Assembly (NCBI RefSeq): GCF_014705715.1
Contig: NZ_JACXLC010000001.1
Coordinates: 2,231,860 to 2,295,859 of the forward strand
Direction of reading: 5' to 3'
Length of the DNA: 64,000 bases
DNA from: Erythrobacter rubeus
Lineage (GTDB): Bacteria; Pseudomonadota; Alphaproteobacteria; Sphingomonadales; Sphingomonadaceae
Shown: one piece after another, positions 52,180-59,410 of the stretch
Position numbering within the stretch: the first letter of the stretch is position 1
Layout: every line of letters begins with the position of its first letter
Notes under the pieces: generated by a model
What the model was told of the DNA's origin: nothing
The model's input: the letters and a program-made list of their open reading frames with translations, nothing else
Database searches by the model: none
Program-made: the position numbers and the translations under genes

Positions 52180-52937
52180 TGACAGACACGACTCGAGAAT
52201 CCGACCAGATCATCCGCGCGGCAAAGCATTCGCTCGTCGTCCAGCGCGAAGGCGGAACGCACCGACCGGGTGACAGCATCGGCGCGGGATCGGCGAGCGC
52301 CAAGCGCAAGAACTGGCTGAAGCGCGCAAAGTACTTCGCCGGAGCTGTGCTCACGATCTTGGTCTCAGCATCCATCGCAGGGGTTATCCTGGACGGGATC
52401 GGCTTTGTCGGTGTGATGATGGTCGCGCTGGCGGTCATGGCAGCAGCAGGGCTTTTCTCCAACTTCCCGAAGGTGAAAGTTCCCAAAAGGTCCGAGCTGT
52501 CCAAGGGCGACCCGAAACAGATGGTGGCGCGCACGGAGCTTTGGCTGGAATCGCAGCGTCCCGCCCTTCCGCCGCCTGCTGTCCAAGTCGTCGACCAGCT
52601 TGGCGTGCAGCTCGATGCGCTTGGCCTGCAGCTCGAGACCGTCGATCCGAACCATCCCTCCGTGCGGGAAGTGCGCGAGCTCGTAGGCGAGTACATTCCG
52701 GAGACGATCGACAATTATCGAAAAGTGCCTGAGCATCTGCGCGCGCAGGACCATGCCGGCAAAACCGCCGATGAGCGCCTGACGGACAGCCTCGGCAAGC
52801 TGTCGAATGAAGTGGACCGGGTCACCCGGCGTCTCGCCGAAGGCGCGCTCGATGATCTCGCGATCAAGGACCGCTACCTGGAATACCGGTACGGCGGCGA
52901 TGAGCTCATCGAAGACATGACCGGCAAAGCGAATTGA
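52179..52937 (+). CDS. XpaC-like (5-bromo-4-chloroindolyl phosphate hydrolysis family) membrane protein
   Basis: This 252-residue protein is usually paired with TelA, as here. Two hydrophobic helices lie at about residues 50-90 (FAGAVLTILVSASIAGVILDG; FVGVMMVALAVMAAAGLF). A soluble helical domain follows, with LELQLDALGLQLETVDPNHPSVREVRELVGEYIPETIDNYRKVPEHLRA-type content and VDRVTRRLAEGALDDLAIKDRYLEYRY. XpaC members bear a name from a B. subtilis phenotype, but there is no catalytic motif, so the enzymatic label should not be trusted. The gene is translationally coupled to telA. Confidence 0.85.
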   Translation: MTDTTRESDQIIRAAKHSLVVQREGGTHRPGDSIGAGSASAKRKNWLKRAKYFAGAVLTILVSASIAGVILDGIGFVGVMMVALAVMAAAGLFSNFPKVKVPKRSELSKGDPKQMVARTELWLESQRPALPPPAVQVVDQLGVQLDALGLQLETVDPNHPSVREVRELVGEYIPETIDNYRKVPEHLRAQDHAGKTADERLTDSLGKLSNEVDRVTRRLAEGALDDLAIKDRYLEYRYGGDELIEDMTGKAN

Positions 52938-52947
52938 CCGGGACACC

Positions 52948-53244
52948 ATGCGCGTAAACCTTCCCCACACCCTCGGCAAAGAGGAAGTGCGCAAACGCAT
53001 GCGCGAGCGCAGTCACGAAATTGCCGGTTACTTCCCGCCCGGAATGGCGACGATCGAGACAACGTGGCCCGACGAGGATCAGATGGATCTGGTCGTCACG
53101 GCTGTGGGCCAGAAGATCAACGGCGCGGTCGAAGTCTACGAAGACGAGGTGGTGATCGAGATGAACCTGCCCGCAATGCTGGGGTTCCTTCGCGGCACGC
53201 TGGAACACGCGGTACGGACCCAAGCGACCAAACTGCTTGAGTGA
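52948..53244 (+). CDS. PHA-granule-region (polyhydroxyalkanoic acid system) protein
   Basis: This 98-residue protein matches the PHA_gran_rgn family: MRVNLPHTLGKEEVRKRMRER, WPDEDQMDLVVTAVGQKINGAVEVYEDEVVIEMNLPAMLGFLRGTLEHAVRTQATKLL. The family is named for genes near PHA granule proteins, but many members are unlinked to phaC, as here. The function is unknown. It follows XpaC by 10 bases, so it belongs to the telA operon. Confidence 0.9.
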   Translation: MRVNLPHTLGKEEVRKRMRERSHEIAGYFPPGMATIETTWPDEDQMDLVVTAVGQKINGAVEVYEDEVVIEMNLPAMLGFLRGTLEHAVRTQATKLLE

Positions 53245-53316
53245 TCCCTTCGGGGCAAAATACCTCAAAACCAAAGCCTTATCCGCTGACAGATCGCTCC
53301 GAGCCGCTTGCAAACA

Positions 53317-53344
53317 TTGCAATTTGCGGCAACATCTGTCATAT
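53317..53344 (+). promoter_or_regulatory. Candidate promoter of the heme oxygenase/phytochrome pair
   Basis: TTGCAA (53317-53322), 16 bases, TCATAT (53339-53344). Start near 53351, which coincides with the upstream end of the open frame that carries the heme-oxygenase N-terminus. Confidence 0.4.
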
Positions 53345-53495
53345 CTGATTTACGAATTTAGCGACAATTCAGACTGACACTCAGGAATCGCTTTGCAACG
53401 AGGCATTTCACATCGGCACATCCGCCGCCACGCTTGATTTACGAACCTGCCTTCGCAGGAACACCGCGGCTGCGCATGATCAGCTCGACGCCGCC

Positions 53496-54035
53496 ATGCG
53501 TGAAGCGAGCGGGTGGGAGGATCGCGAGAGCTATGCGCGTTTTCTTACCCTCCAGTACCGCGCGCGATCGCCGATAGAGGCATGGCTTGCGGCCAACGCG
53601 CCGAAGGACATGCAGCCGCCACCGCAATGCCCGGCCATCGTACGCGATCTGGCAGCGCTCGGCTCGCAGTCGTGGGCGATGTCCCGCTCCCCTTGCGCGA
53701 ACTTCCTGGCGCCCGAGCAGACCGGCGCGCAGGCAACCGGCATCGCATGGGTGCTCGCAGGCTCGGCCCTCGGCAACCGCTCGATCCTCAAGGAACTCGG
53801 CAGAGCCGGTCGTTCCGATTGGCCGACCGAATTTCTGGCTGATGCGGCCATGCTTGGCTTCTGGAGCGACCTTAAACGCCGGATGCAAGGTGTCGCGTCT
53901 CGCCGCGACATCGACAGCGCGACACAAGGCGCGCTTGCTGCCTTCGACCACTTTCTCGCTCTCGCGCTGGCATCCGGCGCGCGGGGCTCCGATCTGCGCG
54001 ACCACACACACGCTTGTCCTGTGAGTTTACAATGA
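53496..54035 (+). CDS. Biliverdin-producing heme oxygenase, BphO type (N-terminus extends upstream)
   Basis: This heme oxygenase opens heme to biliverdin for the phytochrome encoded next. From ATG 53496 there are 179 residues, including YARFLTLQYRARSPIEAWLAANAP and the distal-helix-like ATGIAWVLAGSALGNRSILKELG. The conserved N-terminal helix with the proximal heme ligand, LRRNTAAAHDQLDAAM, is encoded in frame just upstream (His codon 53475-53477). That open frame runs back to 53349 but has no ATG, GTG, TTG or CTG. A start at a rare codon such as ATC 53412, eight bases after GAGG, is possible. The stop overlaps bphP by four bases. Confidence 0.75.
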   Translation: MREASGWEDRESYARFLTLQYRARSPIEAWLAANAPKDMQPPPQCPAIVRDLAALGSQSWAMSRSPCANFLAPEQTGAQATGIAWVLAGSALGNRSILKELGRAGRSDWPTEFLADAAMLGFWSDLKRRMQGVASRRDIDSATQGALAAFDHFLALALASGARGSDLRDHTHACPVSLQ

Positions 54036-56632
54036 ATTACAACCAGCCCAGCTCGCATTTCACCGAATGCGACCGCGAGGCGATCCACCATATCGCCGCT
54101 GTCCAGGATTTCGGCGCTCTCATCGCCGTGAACTCGGATTGGGTCATTGCCCAGCGATCCGTCAATTGTGCCGCGATGCTCGATCTTGAGGAGTTGCCCC
54201 GTGTGGGGGAGCGCCTGTCCGACCACTTCACGCCGAACGCCATGGACACGCTGAAAGAAGCTTTGGCGCGGCAATCCGGCGAAGATGCGGTCGAGCGCAT
54301 ATTCGGGCTGCGTCTGGTGCGCGGCGGCCACCTGTTCGACTGCGCTCTGCATGCAAGCGGCAACAACCTGATCATCGAGTTCGAGCCTCACGCCGAGACG
54401 GAATATGCAGACCACCTCGCGCTGATCGGGCCTGTGCTCACACGGCTTGAGCCGATCCGCGATTTGCAGACATTGTTCGATACAGGCGCGACTTTGGTCC
54501 GGCAGATGCTCGGATATGACCGCGTGATGGTCTACAAGTTTCACCGCGACGAAAGCGGCGAAGTGATTGCCGAAGATCGCCGGGACGATCTCGAACCGTT
54601 TCTGGGGCTTCGCTATCCCAAAGCCGACATTCCGCAGCAGGCGCGTGAGCTGTTCCGGCGCAACCGGTTCCGCATCATCGCAGACATGGATGCCGATCCC
54701 ATCCCCATCGAACCGGCTGCCTCGATGTATGGAGAGCCGCTCGACCTTTCGATGAGCGTGCTGCGTTCCCACTCTTCAATGCATGTCGAATATATGCGCA
54801 ATATGGGCGTGCAGGCTTCGCTGACGATCGCGATCGTCCGCCAGGGCCGACTTTGGGGCATGTTCTCTTGCCACCATACCGAGCCGAGATTGCCGGCCTA
54901 TTCGCTGCGCACCGTGGCGGAAATGTTCAGCCAGATGTTCTCGCTGATGCTGGATAGGATCTTGATCGCCCGCTCCGATGCGCAGAACGCGCGCGGTCGC
55001 AAGCTGCATGACCAGCTGATGCTGCGCTTTGCCGACGGTGATAGTCTCGCCAACAGCCTGCCGATGCTTGATGACCTGCTGCAGGATATCATCCCGCACG
55101 ATGGCGCATCGGTTCTGACGGGCAACGATTACCGCGCGAGAGGTTCCGCACCGACCCAGGATCAGTTCATGGCGCTAGCCCCGGTGCTGAGCAGCGCACC
55201 GACAAGCCAGATCATCGCCACATCCGAGCTAAAGGAACACATTGGCGATGCAGCCAGGTTTGGCGACACGGCCGCTGGCGCACTGGTTCTGCCTATTTCA
55301 CGCAGCCCGCGCGATTATCTCGTCCTCTGGCGCAAGCCGCTTACGCAAATCGTGACATGGGCCGGTGATCCCTCGAAATCGACCGCCAAGCCGGGCGAGC
55401 GACTGCATCCGCGCGGCAGCTTTGCCGCGTGGGAAGAGAGCGTCGAGGGCAAGAGTGAGGAATGGTCCGACGACGAGATCCAGATCGCGGAATCCTTGCG
55501 CGTCACCTTGCTCGAAGTGATCTTGCGCATGACCGATGAGACCGCGCAGGAACGCGCGCGTGCGCAGGAACAGCAGGAACTGCTGATCGCCGAGCTCAAC
55601 CACCGCGTGCGCAACATTCTCAACCTGATCCGCGGCCTCGTGTCGCAATCGCAGGACGAGGCGATGAGCGTCGCGAATTTTGCCGCAATTATCGGGGGGC
55701 GCATTTCCGCGCTCGCATCGGCGCATGACAACATCACCCGCGAAAACTGGGCGCCTGCTCGCTTGTCGGCGCTGTTCGACACCGAGCTGGGCGCGTATAT
55801 CAGCGAGAAGAAGGGGCGCTTCAGCCTGATCGGCGAAGATGTGCTTATCCGGCCTGAAGCGTACACCGTGCTCGCGCTGGTGGTGCACGAATTGGTGACT
55901 AACTCGGCGAAATATGGCTGCCTGTGCGACAGTTCAGGTCAGCTCTCCGTCACGCTGAAACGCAACGGCTTTGGCGATCTCGAAATCAAATGGCAGGAGC
56001 GTGGCGGTCCGCCGGTAAAACCGCCGACGCGGCGCGGGTTCGGATCGACAATTATTGAGCGGTCGATCCCGCACGAACTGAAGGGCGATGCGATCCTGCG
56101 GTTCAAGCTTTCGGGACTGGAAGCAGACTTCACCATCCCCGCGCGCTTCGTTGCATCCGCCGTCGGAGAGCCGCCAGAGAAAGCCGAACCATGCGCGGCG
56201 AACGATACCGGGTCAGAGCAGGAAGCCGGTTCGGCGGACACCGTTCCGCTGCCGAACCATGTTCTGATCGTGGAAGACAGCATGATTATCGCGCTCGATA
56301 CAGAAGAGAACCTCAAGCGGCTCGGCGTCAAATCCGTCCGCGTTGAAGGCAATGTCGCGGGGGCCCTCACTGCAATCGAAGCGAAAGAACCCGATTTTGC
56401 TATCGTCGACTTCAATCTCGGTAGCGAATCAAGCGAGCCGGTCACCCGTGAACTTAAAGAGCGCGGTGTGCGATTTGTCCTCGCGACCGGATATGCGGAA
56501 ATGGCGAACGAAATCGAGGAATTCGGCGCGCAGGCCCTTTTACGCAAACCTTATGATCGCGACGATCTTGAAGAAGCGCTAAAAGCCACGCGCCCCCAGG
56601 ATGAGACAGTCAGGACCGCGCGGGACGGGTGA
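54032..56632 (+). CDS. bphP: Bacteriophytochrome HWE histidine kinase with fused receiver domain
   Basis: This 866-residue red/far-red photoreceptor kinase has the biliverdin-linking Cys13 (ECDREAIHH). The PAS domain spans about 15-110. The GAF domain follows, with YPKADIPQQARELF (Asp at about 199), MSVLRSHSSMHVEYMRNMGV and GMFSCHH. The PHY domain runs to about 510. The HWE kinase has H-box IAELNHRVRNILNLIRGLV (His about 523), HELVTNSAKYG and WQERGGPP. A C-terminal receiver has the phospho-Asp at about 794 (IVDFNLG) and RKPY. The usual IQPHG motif reads VQDFG here. The N-terminus overlaps the heme-oxygenase stop (ATGA), so chromophore supply and receptor are coupled. Its 3' end overlaps manA by 23 bases. 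Confidence 0.95.
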   Translation: MNYNQPSSHFTECDREAIHHIAAVQDFGALIAVNSDWVIAQRSVNCAAMLDLEELPRVGERLSDHFTPNAMDTLKEALARQSGEDAVERIFGLRLVRGGHLFDCALHASGNNLIIEFEPHAETEYADHLALIGPVLTRLEPIRDLQTLFDTGATLVRQMLGYDRVMVYKFHRDESGEVIAEDRRDDLEPFLGLRYPKADIPQQARELFRRNRFRIIADMDADPIPIEPAASMYGEPLDLSMSVLRSHSSMHVEYMRNMGVQASLTIAIVRQGRLWGMFSCHHTEPRLPAYSLRTVAEMFSQMFSLMLDRILIARSDAQNARGRKLHDQLMLRFADGDSLANSLPMLDDLLQDIIPHDGASVLTGNDYRARGSAPTQDQFMALAPVLSSAPTSQIIATSELKEHIGDAARFGDTAAGALVLPISRSPRDYLVLWRKPLTQIVTWAGDPSKSTAKPGERLHPRGSFAAWEESVEGKSEEWSDDEIQIAESLRVTLLEVILRMTDETAQERARAQEQQELLIAELNHRVRNILNLIRGLVSQSQDEAMSVANFAAIIGGRISALASAHDNITRENWAPARLSALFDTELGAYISEKKGRFSLIGEDVLIRPEAYTVLALVVHELVTNSAKYGCLCDSSGQLSVTLKRNGFGDLEIKWQERGGPPVKPPTRRGFGSTIIERSIPHELKGDAILRFKLSGLEADFTIPARFVASAVGEPPEKAEPCAANDTGSEQEAGSADTVPLPNHVLIVEDSMIIALDTEENLKRLGVKSVRVEGNVAGALTAIEAKEPDFAIVDFNLGSESSEPVTRELKERGVRFVLATGYAEMANEIEEFGAQALLRKPYDRDDLEEALKATRPQDETVRTARDG

Positions 56633-57440
56633 GCAGCGTTACTTCGGCTGCGCTGAAATCGAGCGAGGCCAGATTGGGCGCGTAGAGACACTCACCCGCG
56701 TCGACGCTTGCCGAGCCATCGCGTGCCGACACCCCGCCCGATAACGGCAGGGCCAGCATTCCGTTGCTATAAACTTCCTCAATCGAAGCATCAGGCCTGC
56801 CCTCGACCCTGTCGAGACGGAAATGCGCGCCATCGATCAAAGTCGGACCGTCTTTTTTGACCGTCCCGCGGTACCTGGCTGGATAGGGTCCGCAATTAGC
56901 TACCGCCATCGCGCGGTCCAAGTGCAGTTGGCGCGGTCTGCCGTAATCGTAGAGACGGAAGGTCGTGTCGCTGTTCTGTTGCACTTCGACCAATGACAGG
57001 CCGGGGCCGATCGCGTGGACAGTGCCCGCGGGCAGGTAAAACACGTCACCCGGTTTCGCCTCATGCCAGGCGAGCAGATCCTCGATCGAGCCATCTTGCG
57101 CCGCACGCCGCACCGCATCACGCGACACAGCTTGCTTGAAGCCAATCGCAAGGCTGGCCCCGGGATCAGCGTCGAGCACCAGCCAGCATTCCTCCTTGCC
57201 TTCCTCCTCGGCCAGAGCCTGCTCATCGGAGGGATGGACCTGGACCGACAGCTTTTCGCTCGTGAACAGGTATTTGACGAGCAATTGCGGAAGCTGCGGT
57301 GGCGGGTCGAACCAGATTTCGCCGATCCGCGTGTCAGTTTCCGCCGCGAATGGAGGAGGTAGAATGTCCCTCCCCCAGACCTTCTCCACCGACCGGGTGG
57401 TAAGCTTGCGCGCGCCATCGGAGGCAGCGGGCCCGGTCAC
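56610..57440 (-). CDS. manA: Class I mannose-6-phosphate isomerase, short form
   Basis: This 276-residue zinc isomerase interconverts fructose-6-phosphate and mannose-6-phosphate. Zinc and active-site motifs are YLFTSEKLSVQVHPSDEQA, KEECWLVLDADPGASL and the GDVFYLPAGTVHAIGPGLSLVEVQQNSDTTFRLYDYGR block. It is of the short class I type (about 270-320 residues). It starts inside the end of manC (four-base overlap) and makes the substrate for the GDP-mannose pathway. GDP-mannose feeds exopolysaccharide or glycosylation, whose genes are not in the window. Confidence 0.93.
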   Translation of the reverse strand: MTGPAASDGARKLTTRSVEKVWGRDILPPPFAAETDTRIGEIWFDPPPQLPQLLVKYLFTSEKLSVQVHPSDEQALAEEEGKEECWLVLDADPGASLAIGFKQAVSRDAVRRAAQDGSIEDLLAWHEAKPGDVFYLPAGTVHAIGPGLSLVEVQQNSDTTFRLYDYGRPRQLHLDRAMAVANCGPYPARYRGTVKKDGPTLIDGAHFRLDRVEGRPDASIEEVYSNGMLALPLSGGVSARDGSASVDAGECLYAPNLASLDFSAAEVTLLTRPARS

Positions 57441-58477
57441 TGCTCGGTTGCTCCCGGAAGTTTGCCGACGCTCTGGGCGCCTTCCCGGGTGGTGACGAGC
57501 ACTTCGTCGCCCGACACAACAATGCAGACATCTTCCAGGCCGATGGCTGAAATGCGCGGCCCGTCACTCAGCGCGAGGACACCGCCGCAACCGTCGAGAT
57601 CGACCGTGCCTCGTGTGACATTGCCGTCCTCTCTGCCATCCTTCAGCGCGTCATGAAGTGCGGCCCAGTTGCCGATGTCAGACCAGCCCATGTCCGCAGG
57701 GACCATGGCCGCGCGTGCGGTGTTCTCCATCACCGCATAATCGATGGATTCGCCATTGATCGCCGCGAAGGGCTGCTGCGCGGGATAGAAACGCTTGCCG
57801 CGCTCCGCGCCTTCCGCGGCGGCGCGCTCCACCAGATCAGCCATTTGCGGGCGGTGCGCGCGAAGCTCATCGAGTAGAAACCCGGCGCGAAATGCGAAAA
57901 TGCCGCCGTTCCAGCCGTAGTCCCCGCTCGCGAGATAGGATCGGGCGCTCTCGATATCGGGCTTCTCGACGAACTGCGCGATCCGGTAACCGCCGGGCAG
58001 CGGCTCACCGCGCTGAAGATAGCCATAACCCGTCTCAGGGTGGGTGGCGGCGATACCGAACGAAACCAGCCAGTCATCGGCAGCCAGGATCGCCGCAGCG
58101 AGCGCCGACGCGCGGAAAGCCGCCTCGTCGGCGATATGGTGATCGCTCGGACAGACCAGCATGATGTCGTCTGCAGGAAGCATTGCCGCGGCCAGCGCGA
58201 TCGCCGGCGCGGTGTTGCGCGCGCATGGCTCGACAATCAGGCGATGTTTCGATGCCGATCCGATCTGCGCTTCGATGAGATCGATGTGCCGCTCCCCCGC
58301 GACCACAATCGGCGCAGCAAAGCGATCATCGCTCGCGACACGGCCAACAGCCTCCTCGAACAGCGTCCGCTCGCCGATCAGCGGCAGGAAGGGCTTGGGC
58401 CTGTCCTTCCGGCTGACCGGCCACAGCCGCGTACCGCTGCCTCCGCACAGAATGACCGGATGGATCGGGTTAGGCAT
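57437..58477 (-). CDS. manC: Mannose-1-phosphate guanylyltransferase
   Basis: This 346-residue nucleotidyltransferase makes GDP-mannose. The N-terminal signature VILCGGSGTRLWPVSRKDRPKPFLPL contains the pyrophosphorylase loop. Further motifs are VCPSDHHIADEAAF, VSFGIAATHPETGYGYLQ, FVEKPDIESARSYLASGDYGWNGGIFAF and DMGWSDIGNWAALHDAL. It lacks the C-terminal isomerase domain of bifunctional AlgA-type enzymes, consistent with a separate manA next to it. The two are translationally coupled. Confidence 0.96.
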   Translation of the reverse strand: MPNPIHPVILCGGSGTRLWPVSRKDRPKPFLPLIGERTLFEEAVGRVASDDRFAAPIVVAGERHIDLIEAQIGSASKHRLIVEPCARNTAPAIALAAAMLPADDIMLVCPSDHHIADEAAFRASALAAAILAADDWLVSFGIAATHPETGYGYLQRGEPLPGGYRIAQFVEKPDIESARSYLASGDYGWNGGIFAFRAGFLLDELRAHRPQMADLVERAAAEGAERGKRFYPAQQPFAAINGESIDYAVMENTARAAMVPADMGWSDIGNWAALHDALKDGREDGNVTRGTVDLDGCGGVLALSDGPRISAIGLEDVCIVVSGDEVLVTTREGAQSVGKLPGATEQ

Positions 58478-58592
58478 TGTTCAGCTGTTCACTCTCATTG
58501 CCTGCAGGAGGAATGCTGACACACGGTATATCAGCGGCCTGCGTCGAGACCACCCTGATATCGCGCGCTATTTTGGGGTAGACATTATCCTT

Positions 58593-59324
58593 TCAGAACC
58601 ACCGCTGCCGCCAGTAGAACGGTGCCGGGACGGGATTTCCATTGGCATCCTGAGCGGGGCGGAACCGCAGCCGGTTTTCGACCAGCTGGCAGGTGATGCG
58701 GTCGGCCTCCGGATCGGGACTGGCGCGGTAGACCGAGCATTGCCGCGCGCGGCCGTCAACGCCCACCACGACCCGGACTATCACTTCGGTGCCGCGGCGC
58801 GCGGACCTGCCGCCTTCCGGGATGGGATAGTCGCGCGCATTGTCGATCGAGCCTGAAATGTGCACCGGCTTGCTCACCGCGACGCCGCCCTGCCCGCCGC
58901 CGCGATTGCCGCTGCCTGTGCCGGTGCCGCTTCCAGCCGCGCCGGTGCCATCGCCCGCTTCCCGCGCACCGGAACGCGTCGCCGTTCCTGTCGAGGATGC
59001 CTGAGGCAGCGGGACAGGCTGCTGTTCAATCGGTGTTTCCGGAGCCGTGACCGGCTGCGGGACAGCTTGTTGCCCCGGATCGCCTTGCGCGCCTTCGTCC
59101 GGTTCGGGCTGATTTTCAGGCGGCGGCGGATCGGGGGGCGCAGTCACCGTCACGGTGAAAGCGGACACCACCGTATCTTCGACCGAAGAGGTGAATTCAG
59201 GAGCGAGCGCTCTCGCCAGCCCATAAAGAGCGGCGACATGGAGCAGGATGATCAGCATGATCAGCCACCAGCGCGGACGGCGCAGCGGGCTGGAATACCG
59301 GGTTTTTACTTGGGTCTTCGTCAA
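58593..59324 (-). CDS. tonB: Energy transducer TonB
   Basis: This 243-residue inner-membrane protein powers TonB-dependent receptors. It has an N-terminal membrane anchor (WWLIMLIILLHVAALYGLA, about 20-38), a Pro/Glu/Gln-rich periplasm-spanning region (about 70-140), a Gly-rich stretch and the C-terminal domain (GTEVIVRVVVGVDGRARQCSVYRASPDPEADRI..LRFRPAQD). The start is a TTG at 59324; no ATG precedes the anchor. exbB and exbD are not adjacent. It would serve the receptors at 28701, 31491 and 62502 among others. Confidence 0.93.
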   Translation of the reverse strand: MTKTQVKTRYSSPLRRPRWWLIMLIILLHVAALYGLARALAPEFTSSVEDTVVSAFTVTVTAPPDPPPPENQPEPDEGAQGDPGQQAVPQPVTAPETPIEQQPVPLPQASSTGTATRSGAREAGDGTGAAGSGTGTGSGNRGGGQGGVAVSKPVHISGSIDNARDYPIPEGGRSARRGTEVIVRVVVGVDGRARQCSVYRASPDPEADRITCQLVENRLRFRPAQDANGNPVPAPFYWRQRWF

Positions 59325-59410
59325 GGCGATGGCCGTCTTTCTCTTTCATTCTTCAGGCATTAGCGCCCGTTTTCGGAGCGCCTGCCTATACCAAGTCTGG
59401 AGCGATTGCG

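Noticed and set aside
53336..53356. PpsR/CrtJ-like site (TGT-N12-ACA) upstream of the heme oxygenase
   Set aside because: The second half reads ACG, not ACA, and no photosynthesis genes are nearby.
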